Assembly (NCBI GenBank): GCA_022561775.1
Contig: JADFQO010000003.1
Coordinates: 18,501-82,500 of the forward strand
Source of the DNA: Myxococcales bacterium
Lineage (GTDB): Bacteria > Myxococcota_A > UBA9160 > SMWR01
Direction: 5' to 3'
Length of the DNA stretch: 64,000 bases
Position 1 is the stretch's first letter. Each line of letters begins with the position of its first letter. The translations under genes were made by a program, and so were the position numbers. Below, piece by piece: positions 9,798-18,524 of this stretch. The notes under the pieces are model-generated. The model worked only from the letters and a program-made list of their open reading frames with translations, ran no database searches and was not told the origin of the DNA.

Positions 9798-10196
9798 ATG
9801 GAGTTGAGCATGGACCGGAAAAGAATCCTGATAGTCGAAGACAGCCCGACGATGCGACAGCTTCTAGTGTTCGCTCTTCGTCGTCTAAAAGACGTCGACA
9901 TCATCGAGGCCCAGGATGGAATGGATGGGCTTCGCAAGGTGTCGAGTGACCATTTTGACCTGGCTCTGATCGATATCAATATGCCGGTGATGGATGGGCT
10001 CAAGCTGATCAGCCTGATTCGAGGTGAAGATAGCCTTCGCGACATTCCGATCGTGGTGATCACCACCGAGGGCGCGAAGGAGGATCGCGAGAGGGCACTC
10101 TCACTGGGGGCGAACGAGTATCTCACGAAACCCATTCAAGCGAATCGTGTGCTGAGGGTCGTACAGAGCCTGTTGAAGGGTGAGTCAAAGACGTGA
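9798..10196 (+). CDS. CheY-like single-domain response regulator
   Basis: 132 residues, a bare receiver domain with E14/D15, phosphoacceptor D59 (ALIDINMPVMDG), T90 (VVITTEGAKED) and K111 (YLTKPIQ). The start at 9798 has GCGGAG upstream; an in-frame ATG at 9810 is also possible. The lack of an output domain fits a CheY-type diffusible regulator, and it is the last gene of the chemosensory cluster. Whether it acts on a flagellar motor, a gliding or pilus machine, or another process cannot be told, since no motility genes are in the window. Confidence 0.93.
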   Translation: MELSMDRKRILIVEDSPTMRQLLVFALRRLKDVDIIEAQDGMDGLRKVSSDHFDLALIDINMPVMDGLKLISLIRGEDSLRDIPIVVITTEGAKEDRERALSLGANEYLTKPIQANRVLRVVQSLLKGESKT

Positions 10197-10391
10197 GACG
10201 GGGTTGGCGGAATGGCGCCCGTCGACAGAGCGCGCCGTCGATCGCATAAGCCGTGCACCCACCGAAACCTGTCGGATTCCAACACGCTTCACGGCCCTCC
10301 TGACGGCTCAAAACGGACTGTCTTCAGCCGCGCCCGGAACGTGTGCCGCGGGCGGCTGTGGTATACCTGCTCGGTGAATCGAAAGTGGGCA

Positions 10392-10913
10392 ATGCGTGGG
10401 TTTCGGCTGGTCGCGCTGGCGATCATTCAGCTCGCCGGCTCCGGTTGCGGCTACAAGCTCATCGACTACAGCGAGCCCATCGCGGGCCTGGGCTCGGTGG
10501 CGATTCAGACCTTCAAGAACGAATCCTACGAACCCGGCGTCGAGTTCGTCGTGGCGGATGCCCTGCGCCGGGAGTTCTTGCGACGCGGCGCGCTGGTGTT
10601 GGTCGACGATGCGATCGATGCCGATTTGGTCGTGTCGGGAGTCGTTGAGCCGATCGTCACGAGAGCCCGGAGTTTCTCGTCCATCGCGCTCGCACTCGAG
10701 TGGGAAGTCACGCTCGAGCTGGCCGTCTACGCGGAGTGGTCGGACGGTACCCGGACGCGCCTCGACGAGGACGCGACCCTGGCCAGGGAGCGTTACCTGG
10801 CGAGCGCGGATATCGAGGCGACCCGAAAGAATCGCGACGAAGCGATTCGGGTGATGGCGTCGGGCCTTGCCGCGCATGTCCACGACATGCTCTATGAGCT
10901 CACCCTGCCATGA
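10392..10913 (+). CDS. lptE: LptE-like LPS-assembly lipoprotein
   Basis: 173 residues from ATG 10392 (GTG at 10374 is an alternative). A short hydrophobic signal runs to a cysteine in GSGCGYKL, the usual start of mature LptE (SGCGYxL), although the lipobox is not ideal. The mature part shows the LptE pattern: GLGSVAIQTFKNESYEPGVE, ADALRREFLRRGALVLVDD, ADLVVSGVVEP and an ERYLASADIEATRKNRDEAI segment. LptE plugs the LptD barrel and helps place LPS in the outer leaflet. It overlaps holA by ATGA; the lptE-holA pairing is conserved in many proteobacteria and supports the call. About 195 bases before it hold no gene. Confidence 0.85.
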   Translation: MRGFRLVALAIIQLAGSGCGYKLIDYSEPIAGLGSVAIQTFKNESYEPGVEFVVADALRREFLRRGALVLVDDAIDADLVVSGVVEPIVTRARSFSSIALALEWEVTLELAVYAEWSDGTRTRLDEDATLARERYLASADIEATRKNRDEAIRVMASGLAAHVHDMLYELTLP

Positions 10914-11884
10914 CCCTCGATGAGCTCCGCTCGGAGCTCGAGGCGGCCCAGGTGCGTTCCAGCTACCTCGTCGTTGGTGCGGAGCCGCTGCTGCGCGACG
11001 ACGCGTTGGAGGCGATCCGAATCGCCGTGCTTGGCGACGGCCCCTCGGATTTCGACTACGAGCGACTCGACGGAGAAATGATTACTGGCGCCGCGTTGCT
11101 CGATGCGGTGGGAACACTGCCGGTGTTGGCCCCCCGACGTCTCGTCGTGCTGCGCGGACCCGAGGCCGCGCGCGCCAAGGCGCGCGGGCTCACCGACGCT
11201 CTCGGTGAAGCACTGGTCGCACTGGAAGATAGTCGCGAAACCGTCCTCGTTGTCCTCGCGGAGAAGGTGGACGGGCGCTCCCGCTGGGTGAAGGCCTTTG
11301 GAAGTGCTTCAGTGGTACGCTGTGATCCACCGCGAGGAGGCCGGGCGCTCTCTGCCTTCATCGCTGCCGAGGCGAGTCGGCAAGGGGTCGCCCTCGACCC
11401 GGCCGCGATCGCATTGCTCGCCGAGCGGACCGGCCCCCAGTTGTTGATGCTGCGGCAGGAGATCGCGAAGGCCGCTCTGTTCGTCGCGCCCGGCGAACAG
11501 GTGAAAGCAAAACACGTAGCGGAGTCGACGAGCGATGTTGCCGAAGAGCCCATCTGGGATCTCACCGACGCGATCGGCGAAGGGCGTTGCGGCGATTCGC
11601 TGGCCCTGCTCGGGAAATTGCTGCGCTCGGGGAGTGCGCCGCCCGCGATTCTGGGTGCGTTCGTCGGGCACTTTCGAAAGCTCACGAGCGTGCGCAGCGG
11701 AGGTGTCGTCACAGGACCGCCCTTCGCGATTCGCAAACTGGAGGGCCAGTCGCTCAGATTCAGCCCGGGGCGCCTACTCTCTTGCCTCGCTGCGATTCAC
11801 CAGACCGACCTCGCCCTCAAGGGCGCGGGGGGGATCCCATCGGAACTCGCGTTGGAGAGCCTGGTGATCGCCCTCGCCAGCTGA
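10910..11884 (+). CDS. holA: DNA polymerase III delta subunit
   Basis: 324 residues, typical for HolA. It has the delta-subunit layout: an N-terminal AAA+-like fold (SSYLVVGAEPLLRDDALEAI; the P-loop is absent, as is normal for delta), a middle region (LPVLAPRRLVVLRGPEAARAK) and a C-terminal collar domain (DLTDAIGEGRCGDSLALLGKLL, PPAILGAFVGHFRKL). Delta opens the beta sliding clamp within the clamp loader. It follows lptE with a 4-base overlap. The next gene, rpsT, is convergent. Confidence 0.93.
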   Translation: MTLDELRSELEAAQVRSSYLVVGAEPLLRDDALEAIRIAVLGDGPSDFDYERLDGEMITGAALLDAVGTLPVLAPRRLVVLRGPEAARAKARGLTDALGEALVALEDSRETVLVVLAEKVDGRSRWVKAFGSASVVRCDPPRGGRALSAFIAAEASRQGVALDPAAIALLAERTGPQLLMLRQEIAKAALFVAPGEQVKAKHVAESTSDVAEEPIWDLTDAIGEGRCGDSLALLGKLLRSGSAPPAILGAFVGHFRKLTSVRSGGVVTGPPFAIRKLEGQSLRFSPGRLLSCLAAIHQTDLALKGAGGIPSELALESLVIALAS

Positions 11885-11966
11885 CGGCGAGGCCATCGCG
11901 AACATCCGCTCCGAGTGCTGCCGATGGGCCTGGGGATGCGGGTAGCGCGGAGGTCGTTTCGCGGGA

Positions 11967-12236
11967 TCAGCTCGACGCGAGTCGATTCTGATTCTTGGCT
12001 AGGCGGGAGACCTGTCGGCTCGCGCGCTGCCGCGGGATCGCCCCCTTCGAGGCGGCCCGGCGCAGGACGCCTTCGGCGACCCTTAGTGCTGCCGTCGTCT
12101 CTCCTGCGTCACCCTCTGCCAGCGCGGACCGAGCGCTCTTGACCGCCGACTTGACTCGGCTACGCGTGCGGCGATTGCGCTCGGTGCGCTTGGGTGTCTG
12201 ACGGGCTCTCTTTTTCGCCGATTTGTGATATGCCAC
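11967..12236 (-). CDS. rpsT: 30S ribosomal protein S20
   Basis: 89 residues, very basic, starting MAYHKSAKKRARQTPKRTER and ending in RLAKNQNRLASS, characteristic of S20. S20 binds 16S rRNA early in small-subunit assembly. It is a single-gene minus-strand unit, convergent with holA and divergent from the next operon, with its own promoter at 12266-12294. In E. coli S20 represses its own translation; no clear leader structure is visible here. About 82 bases between holA and its stop hold nothing recognisable. Confidence 0.97.
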   Translation of the reverse strand: MAYHKSAKKRARQTPKRTERNRRTRSRVKSAVKSARSALAEGDAGETTAALRVAEGVLRRAASKGAIPRQRASRQVSRLAKNQNRLASS

Positions 12237-12265
12237 GGATTCTCTCTCGGAATTGACGGGGACCG

Positions 12266-12294
12266 ATCATAGGGAGCGCCAGCCCCGGTGTCGA
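12266..12294 (-). promoter_or_regulatory. sigma-70-type promoter for rpsT
   Basis: On the minus strand a TCGACA -35 (12289-12294) is separated by 17 bases from a TATGAT -10 (12266-12271). Both boxes are five-of-six matches to consensus, and the spacing is optimal. The expected transcript starts about 7 bases further on, some 20-25 bases before the rpsT ATG at 12236. It lies in the divergent gap before the 12390 operon. Confidence 0.7.
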
Positions 12295-12389
12295 CGGGAG
12301 CCTCCCGGGATCTGGGAGCAGCCTTCAGAGCGGGGCCAGGTTCACCGATAAGCACCGCGGGCCGGTGGGTTCCGGGGGGAATTGCGGTG

Positions 12390-14321
12390 ATGGGAAGCAG
12401 CAGTCGGGTCGTAGCCCTTGCGGCGGTCGGAGGTTGCTTCCTGGTATCTTGGGCACCCGCGAGCGCTCAGGATCTCACTTCCCCGGTCGAAGCGGCAGCG
12501 CCGGGCGGGCCCGAAGCGGGCCCCCCGGATCCAGTCGTCCAGGCTCCAGGTTCCAATCCAGTCCCGCCGGCGTACTTCGCGAGCGAACTGAGCCGAACGC
12601 CAGCGGCGGTTCGCCTCGCCTGGTGGGCCGAGTCCGAAGATCCGGCCGCGCGCAACCGGCAAGCCCGACGCGCGGCGCTGCGGCACGGGATGTGGAACTT
12701 CGACCCGGCTGCGCGCGTGCTGATCGGCCCCGAGTTGAAAGGTGCCGGTCTCGAGCAGGCACAAGCCGCGGTCGCGCTCTCCCCCGATCTTCCGGCGGCC
12801 CGAATGGCTTTGGCCCGGGAGATCTGGCTGGAGGGCGATTCACCGATCGCCGCGCTGCGGGGCGCGTTTGACGCGCTGCTCGCAATCCCGCGCCACTTCG
12901 AAGCGTCGATCTGGTTTTCGGCGACGACCCTGACCATCTGTACGCTGGCCCTGATCGCCGGCGGATTCCTGACGCTTGTCATTTTCGGCGTCTTCGCGTT
13001 TCTCCACGCAGCCCACGACATCGGGGACCTGATCCCGTCAGCGATGCCGACTTTCGCCCGCGCCGCACTGCTCGGTTCGGTGATGCTCGTGCCGCTCGTC
13101 TTGCAACAGGGCCTGCTCGGGCTCGCCCTCCCGCTTTTTGCCATCGCCTTACTCTACGGAGGCGCTTCACAGCGCCTGGTCGTGTGCCTGGCAGCCGGCG
13201 CAGTGCTGATCGGCGCGTTCCCGATGGCGCGGCTCACGGGCAGATTGCTCACCGCCTATGTCGATACCCCGATCGAGGCGGCGGTTTTGGCGACCGATGG
13301 ATTCGCGCTGCTCGGAGATATGCGTGTGCTCGAATCGGTAGCGGAAAGCGATCCGGTGGCCGCCATGGCGCTGGCTATGACGTCCCGCCGAGCGGGCAAT
13401 CTGGCCAAAGCCGACGCGCAATATCAACGTCTGCTCCAGCAGGAACCTGCCAATTACGCCGCCGCCAACAATGCGGCGAATGTGAAGCTGGAGCTCGGCC
13501 AGCTGGAGAGCGCCATCAGTCTCTACCGGAGGTCGTTGGAATTGGACCACTCCGCGACTGTGCTCTTCAATCTCTTCCAGGCTCAGGGGCAGGCGTTCAA
13601 GCTGGATGACGTCGGCCAGACCTTGGCCGCCGCACAGCAAGCGGATTCCGAGAGGATCGCCGAACTCACGCTGCTGCAGGGAAGCGACCTCGCAGGATTC
13701 ACGGTTGATCTCCCGCTGCCGCGTCGCATGCTCTGGGATCGGATCCTCGCTGCCCAGTCTGGCGAATCGTTCGTGACCGAGATTCGCTCGGCGATCGCGC
13801 CGGGCGTACTTGGCCAGAGCGCGCGGTTCTCGGCGGGCGCATTCGCTTCGATCGCAATCCTCTCGTTGGCGGGTGCTTCTCGATGGAAGAGGTCTCACTG
13901 GTGCGGTCGGTGCGGCAGAACGATGTGCCCCCGCTGTGAGCCGGAGCTCGGTGAAGAAGAGGATTGCGAGAGTTGCAATCGTCTTTTTCAACACCCCGAG
14001 ACCACTGCTCGCGCGATGCGAGCGGTGCGCGTCGGCGCACTGCGCTTTCGCGAGCAACGTCTGGCACGCGTTCGGTTGATCGTATCGATCGTCCTTCCGG
14101 GAGCCGCCGGCGCGCTGGCGCGATGCCCTTGGGCGAGTTTCATCGGGGCTCTTTCTGCCGCGATCGCGACCCTGGCGATTTACTGGCGCAACGGTGTCAC
14201 GCCGGATCCGCTTACTGCTGGTGCGGCGGCGCCAATGGCCTTCGGGTTGATCTCGGCTCTGGCATTGTTCTGCTACAGCGCTTCGGTCATTTTTTCGCTC
14301 GCTGCGCGGAGTAGGAGCTAG
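12390..14321 (+). CDS. membrane TPR protein with C-terminal zinc-binding cysteines
   Basis: 643 residues from ATG 12390, preceded by a GGGGGGA ribosome site at 12374-12380; the frame is open upstream to 12288. A signal peptide (ends near SAQ) is followed by an extracytoplasmic Pro/Ala-rich region, a cluster of membrane segments (about 170-290), TPR-like repeats (KADAQYQRLLQQEPANYAAA, LESAISLYRRSLELD), another helix, and a cysteine cluster CGRCGRTMCPRCEPELGEEE-DCESC that should bind zinc, then two or three more TM helices. I do not recognise a named family. It is the first gene of a long operon and 2 bases before the PATAN gene, so the two may work together. Confidence 0.7.
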   Translation: MGSSSRVVALAAVGGCFLVSWAPASAQDLTSPVEAAAPGGPEAGPPDPVVQAPGSNPVPPAYFASELSRTPAAVRLAWWAESEDPAARNRQARRAALRHGMWNFDPAARVLIGPELKGAGLEQAQAAVALSPDLPAARMALAREIWLEGDSPIAALRGAFDALLAIPRHFEASIWFSATTLTICTLALIAGGFLTLVIFGVFAFLHAAHDIGDLIPSAMPTFARAALLGSVMLVPLVLQQGLLGLALPLFAIALLYGGASQRLVVCLAAGAVLIGAFPMARLTGRLLTAYVDTPIEAAVLATDGFALLGDMRVLESVAESDPVAAMALAMTSRRAGNLAKADAQYQRLLQQEPANYAAANNAANVKLELGQLESAISLYRRSLELDHSATVLFNLFQAQGQAFKLDDVGQTLAAAQQADSERIAELTLLQGSDLAGFTVDLPLPRRMLWDRILAAQSGESFVTEIRSAIAPGVLGQSARFSAGAFASIAILSLAGASRWKRSHWCGRCGRTMCPRCEPELGEEEDCESCNRLFQHPETTARAMRAVRVGALRFREQRLARVRLIVSIVLPGAAGALARCPWASFIGALSAAIATLAIYWRNGVTPDPLTAGAAAPMAFGLISALALFCYSASVIFSLAARSRS

Positions 14322-14323
14322 CG

Positions 14324-15445
14324 ATGGCTGCATCTCTCCGCGGCGATCTCAAGGACTTCGGCATCGCGGATGTCTTCCAGTTGATGGGACAACAGCGCAA
14401 GACCGGTGTTCTCGAATTCAACGGAGATGGTCAGCAGATCCAGATCCTCTTCGACCAAGGTGCAGTGGTGTCCGCCGCACCGGTCGGGTCCTGGCCCGAC
14501 GCGGCCTTTGGAGAGATGCTCATGCGGTGCGGATTGTTGAGCCGAGACCGCGTTGACGAATTGCGGCGAGAGTGCGGCGCTTCAGCGCGGACATTAACTG
14601 GTGTCGCTACTTCCCGAGGGTGGCTTGGTGAAGACGAGCTTCGAAAGATCGAAGAACTCCTCACGCGCGAGACCATCTTCTCGGTCCTGCGCTGGAGAGC
14701 CGGGTCATTCGACTTCACGACGAAGGAAATCGAACACGATCAGAGTGCCGACTCGCTTCTCGGAGCGGAGCAGATCCTGATGGACGGCCTCCGCATGATC
14801 GATGAATGGGAGAGCTTCGCCGATCTCGTTCCGTCCGAGGATACGGTCTTCCGTCGATTGCTCTCCTTCCAGCAATACGGCGAGCGGTGCAGCGGCGAGG
14901 CGCCCGGGCAGCTTGCGAATGCCGAGCGCATCTTCCAGCTGATCGATGGGCGTCTTCCGGTACGCCGCATCATCGACCTTTCCATGCTCGGTACCTTCGA
15001 TTCGGTTCGCGCGCTCGCTCGGCTACACCGGCACAAGATCATCGAAACCGTGGATCTCGAAATCCTGGCGTCATCCTCCGAGGTCGATCCAGGAGGGGCT
15101 CGCCAGTCGCCCCGACGCGGCATGCTCGCTGCGATCGCCTCGCTCGCGTTGCTCGCGGCTGTCACGGGATCGATCCCGCAGCGATTGGGCTCCGGGGACC
15201 CTCCGGATGCGTTTGCGATCCAGCGGCCCGCCGCCCTCGAGCTCGCCAGATACGCCCACGGGAAGCACCGGGTTCGCCACGCCCTCGGGATCTATTGGTT
15301 CACCCACGGTCGCTGGCCGACGAACCTCGCTGAGCTCGTGAACGACGGTTTTCTGTCGCATCGGGAATTGGCATCCGAGGATGGCCATCCCTACTATTTC
15401 GCGAATCGCGAGAACGGTACCTGGTTGCTCGCGCCGGACCGCTGA
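14324..15445 (+). CDS. PATAN/DUF4388 protein with a TM helix and pilin-like C-terminus
   Basis: 373 residues. The N-terminus is a DUF4388 (PATAN) domain: LRGDLKDFGIADVFQLMGQQ, RKTGVLEF, IQILFDQGAVVSAAP and FGEMLMRCGLL. PATAN domains are found in two-component and motility adaptors of deltaproteobacteria. A TM segment lies near 263-283 (MLAAIASLALLAAV), followed by an extracytoplasmic tail with RHALGIYWFTHGRWPTNLAEL, which resembles the C-terminal fold of type II secretion pseudopilins (GspG-type). A cytoplasmic adaptor domain linked through the membrane to a pilin-like tail is unusual. The start at 14324 is 2 bases after the preceding stop. Confidence 0.75.
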   Translation: MAASLRGDLKDFGIADVFQLMGQQRKTGVLEFNGDGQQIQILFDQGAVVSAAPVGSWPDAAFGEMLMRCGLLSRDRVDELRRECGASARTLTGVATSRGWLGEDELRKIEELLTRETIFSVLRWRAGSFDFTTKEIEHDQSADSLLGAEQILMDGLRMIDEWESFADLVPSEDTVFRRLLSFQQYGERCSGEAPGQLANAERIFQLIDGRLPVRRIIDLSMLGTFDSVRALARLHRHKIIETVDLEILASSSEVDPGGARQSPRRGMLAAIASLALLAAVTGSIPQRLGSGDPPDAFAIQRPAALELARYAHGKHRVRHALGIYWFTHGRWPTNLAELVNDGFLSHRELASEDGHPYYFANRENGTWLLAPDR

Positions 15446-15454
15446 GGAAATCCC

Positions 15455-16498
15455 CTGTCCAAAACCGACTCCACTGCCCGCCAGACCCTGATATTCGATG
15501 ACAACCAGAGTGCGGCTGCACTCTACGGAGAGGGAGACCGCATCCTCCGCGTGCTGGAGCGAGATCTCGGGGTCGATGCGAGGGCGCGTGGCAACGAAGT
15601 CCGGCTGGTGGGAGACGCCGACAAGGTCGAGCTCGCGCGCAAGGTCCTCGAAGAACTATACGGTGTTGTTCGGTCTGGGGGCGAGGTGCGCGCCCGCGAT
15701 GTTCGCCAAGCGGTGCGGATGGTTACCGAAGAGCCCGACGTAAACCCCGGGGAGGCCTCCGAGGACGTTCTGTCTTCGGTCGGCGGTCGGCGTCGAATCA
15801 AGGCGAAGAACCTCAATCAGCGTCGGTATATCGAGGCGATGAGCAAGAGCGACGTCGTCTTTGCGGTTGGCCCCGCCGGCACGGGCAAAACGTATCTCGC
15901 GATGGCGATGGCGATCGCGGCTCTCAATCGCCACGAAGTTTCGCGCGTCGTGCTGACCCGTCCTGCGGTGGAAGCCGGCGAGAAGCTGGGCTTCCTGCCA
16001 GGATCGATGGCCGAAAAGGTCAATCCCTATTTACGCCCACTCTACGACGCGCTGAACGACATGATGCCCTTTGAAAAATCCAGTCGCTTGATGGAGCGAG
16101 GTGTGATCGAGGTGGCTCCACTGGGTTTCATGCGCGGCCGCACGCTCAACGATTCGTTCGTGATTCTGGACGAAGCGCAGAACACGACCCATGAGCAGAT
16201 GAAGATGCTGCTGACGCGCCTCGGATTCGACTCGAAGGCGGTGATCACCGGTGACGTCACGCAGATCGACCTGCCTACTGACAAGCGCAGCGGACTGGTT
16301 GACGCAACGAAAATCCTGGCGGGTATTGAAGGGATCGACTTCCTCTATTTCAGTGAGAAGGACGTGGTTCGTCATCCGCTCGTCCAGTCGATCATCGTCG
16401 CCTACGATCGCTACGATGCGGACTCGACAAACGGCCGCGCTGATGACGCTCAGAGACAGCAGACAGTGCGTAAAGTGACGGATTCCGACGACGAGTGA
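15455..16498 (+). CDS. phoH: PhoH-like ATPase, apparent CTG start
   Basis: 347 residues if started at CTG 15455; the first ATG/GTG/TTG is GTG 15551, which would remove conserved N-terminal sequence. The frame between the stop at 15443-15445 and 15551 reads SKTDSTARQTLIFDDNQSAA and LYGEGDRILRVLERD, which matches the N-terminal part of PhoH family proteins. AGGA (15445-15448) lies 6 bases before CTG. The ATPase core has the Walker A GPAGTGKT, VLTRPAVEAGEKLGFLPG, Walker B FVILDEAQN and TGDVTQIDLP. PhoH proteins are linked to RNA metabolism, and this one overlaps ybeY (16495), a conserved pairing. The CTG start is inferred. Confidence 0.9.
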   Translation: MSKTDSTARQTLIFDDNQSAAALYGEGDRILRVLERDLGVDARARGNEVRLVGDADKVELARKVLEELYGVVRSGGEVRARDVRQAVRMVTEEPDVNPGEASEDVLSSVGGRRRIKAKNLNQRRYIEAMSKSDVVFAVGPAGTGKTYLAMAMAIAALNRHEVSRVVLTRPAVEAGEKLGFLPGSMAEKVNPYLRPLYDALNDMMPFEKSSRLMERGVIEVAPLGFMRGRTLNDSFVILDEAQNTTHEQMKMLLTRLGFDSKAVITGDVTQIDLPTDKRSGLVDATKILAGIEGIDFLYFSEKDVVRHPLVQSIIVAYDRYDADSTNGRADDAQRQQTVRKVTDSDDE

Positions 16499-16938
16499 CG
16501 GTTCGAGTCACGGTGCCGCCGCGATTGCGACAGCTACCCCGGATCGACTCCCGCCTACTCCGGTCTCGCGCAGTTCGCGTGCTCAGAAAGGTGGGTCAGT
16601 CGAATTCGGAACTCTCGATCGCGATCGTGCTGGACGACGAGATTGCGGCGCTGAATTCCGAGCACCGGGGAATGCGTTTCGCGACCGACGTCCTGTCGTT
16701 TTCCCTGCTCGAAGGTGCGCACAGCGACCAGCGCGGCAAGCTTCTCGGCGATGTGGTGATCGGAATCGAGACCGCGGCTCGCCAGGCGCGGGTGGCCCAT
16801 AGGGGCCTGGAAGAAGAAGTGGCGAAGCTCCTGATTCATGGGATCCTCCATCTGCTCGGGTGGAACCACGAAGAATCTGCGGAGGCCAAGCTGATGCGCG
16901 CGGAAGAGCGGCGACTGTGGCGTGCGATTCGCTCTTGA
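16495..16938 (+). CDS. ybeY: endoribonuclease YbeY, rRNA maturation factor
   Basis: 147 residues from GTG 16495, which overlaps the phoH stop as GTGA. It shows the family core RFATDVLSFSLLEG, GDVVIGIETAARQA and the metal-binding motif HGILHLLGWNHEE. The three histidines of the H-G-x-L-H-L-x-G-x-D-H motif are kept, but the usual Asp before the last His is Asn here. YbeY is a zinc-dependent endonuclease needed for 16S rRNA 3' processing and 70S quality control. Its place between phoH and lnt is widely conserved; the HD-domain phosphohydrolase gene sometimes found between phoH and ybeY is absent. Confidence 0.93.
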   Translation: MTVRVTVPPRLRQLPRIDSRLLRSRAVRVLRKVGQSNSELSIAIVLDDEIAALNSEHRGMRFATDVLSFSLLEGAHSDQRGKLLGDVVIGIETAARQARVAHRGLEEEVAKLLIHGILHLLGWNHEESAEAKLMRAEERRLWRAIRS

Positions 16939-18524
16939 CGAATCGGGCGCGGTTCGCGCTGCTGACCGCATATGGGGTCGCGAATTTCCTTTCGTTTCCG
17001 CATCCCATCGGGGAACGCGTGGTCGACCTCGGCCTGCTCTGTGGTTGGTTGAGTCCGGCGTTGCTGATCCTGGGGTTGAACGGCCAATCGCCCCGGGCCG
17101 CCGCGAAGGCCGCTTTTGTCGCCGGAACCCTCGCGCAATCCGCGATCCTGCATTGGATCTACGTCGTGGCCGTCACCTACGGCCACGCGGCGCCACCGAT
17201 CGGTGTGATCGGGGTCCTCGGGCTCGGCGCCCACGCGGGTTTGTTCACCGCGCTCTTTGCGATCGGGTGGACGGTGCTCGGGCGCCGCGGAATGGCTTCT
17301 CCCTGGGCGGCCGCGCTGCTCTGGACGGGTTTGGAGTACACGCGTTCCGCGGGCCAGCTCGGTTTTCCGTGGGCTGTAATCGGATACTCTCAACACGCCA
17401 ACCCCGCGCTGCTCTCGTTGGCCGCCTACACGGGTGTCTATGGCATGTCATTCACCGTCGTGCTCGTGGGTGCGACGCTGGCTGCAATCGTGCGGGATCT
17501 GCGGGCCGCGCGGAGATTGTCACAATCGTCGCGCGTCGCGCTCGCTGGAGTGGCGGTGATCGCGGCGGTGGGCTTCTTGCTGCAGTCGGCGCCCGATCGA
17601 GGCGCCGAGACGATTCGGGTCGCTGTCCTTCAGGGCAATATCGAGCAGGGGGTCAAATGGAACCCCGAATGGGCAGAGCGCACCTTCGCGATCTACGAGG
17701 ATCTTTCCCGCAGGGCTGTCGAGGCCGGTGCTGAAGTGGTGGTATTTCCCGAGACTGCGCTGCCGGGAGCGCTGAACCTGGATCCAGCCCTGCGCGATCG
17801 GATGGCACAGCTCGCGCGCGAGACCGGCGCCGCGTACGTGGTGGGCAGTGTCGCGGTGGAGCACGGGCCCGGCCGGGCCGCGCCCGAGTTTTTCGACAGC
17901 GCATACGTGATCCAGCCCGACGGCAGTTTCGGCGCCCGCTACGACAAATCCCAGCTGGTTCCCTTCGGCGAGTTCGTGCCGTTTGGCGATTGGCTCAGGT
18001 TCTTCTTTGAAGCGATCGCCCGGGGGATGGCGACCGAGCGCGTGTCGCCGGGCCCAGGGCCTCGCGCGCTTTCGCTTGCGATCCCTACCGCGTCGGCAGC
18101 GGGTGTGACTGCTGGAGTGCCGATTTGCTATGAACTGCTCTTCCCGGACCTCACGCGGCGTTTCGTAAGCGATGGTGCAGTCATGCTCCTCGCGATTACG
18201 AACGACGCCTGGTACGGGCGGACCGGTGCCCCCTATCAGTTTCTGGCGATGACGGCGGTGCGCTCGGCAGAAAACGGCGTCTGGACCGCGAGAGCCGCCA
18301 ACACGGGCGTGTCTGCGATCATCGATTCCCAGGGTCGTGTTCGATCCCGTACACGGATCTTCGAGCGAGACCTTCTGGTGAGTGACCTGCCGTTGCGCGC
18401 GTCGCCGCGGGGGGGGACATTCTACGCCCGACACGGTGACATCTTCGTCTACGGTTGCTGGGCGGCAATTGCGGCGCTCGCGGTGGGGAGCGTTGCACGA
18501 AAGGCGAGAAGCGATGAGTCCTGA
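16935..18524 (+). CDS. lnt: apolipoprotein N-acyltransferase
   Basis: 529 residues from TTG 16935, which overlaps the ybeY stop (TTGA). An open frame continues upstream but lies within ybeY. Six or so N-terminal TM segments are followed by a nitrilase-like domain with the catalytic set: Glu in VVFPETALPG, Lys in YDKSQLVPFGEF and Cys in GVPICYELLFPDL. A last TM segment is at the C-terminus (IFVYGCWAAIAALAVGSV). Lnt adds the third acyl chain to lipoproteins in the inner membrane, needed for Lol export; lolCD are five genes downstream in the same operon. All three catalytic residues are present. Confidence 0.95.
   Translation: MTNRARFALLTAYGVANFLSFPHPIGERVVDLGLLCGWLSPALLILGLNGQSPRAAAKAAFVAGTLAQSAILHWIYVVAVTYGHAAPPIGVIGVLGLGAHAGLFTALFAIGWTVLGRRGMASPWAAALLWTGLEYTRSAGQLGFPWAVIGYSQHANPALLSLAAYTGVYGMSFTVVLVGATLAAIVRDLRAARRLSQSSRVALAGVAVIAAVGFLLQSAPDRGAETIRVAVLQGNIEQGVKWNPEWAERTFAIYEDLSRRAVEAGAEVVVFPETALPGALNLDPALRDRMAQLARETGAAYVVGSVAVEHGPGRAAPEFFDSAYVIQPDGSFGARYDKSQLVPFGEFVPFGDWLRFFFEAIARGMATERVSPGPGPRALSLAIPTASAAGVTAGVPICYELLFPDLTRRFVSDGAVMLLAITNDAWYGRTGAPYQFLAMTAVRSAENGVWTARAANTGVSAIIDSQGRVRSRTRIFERDLLVSDLPLRASPRGGTFYARHGDIFVYGCWAAIAALAVGSVARKARSDES

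Noticed and set aside
10197..10391. A possible tRNA (GGCGGAATGGC and GTCGGATTCCAAC) in the gap before lptE
   Set aside because: The arms cannot be paired into a cloverleaf with a proper acceptor stem; the resemblance is to short motifs only. I see no gene in this gap.
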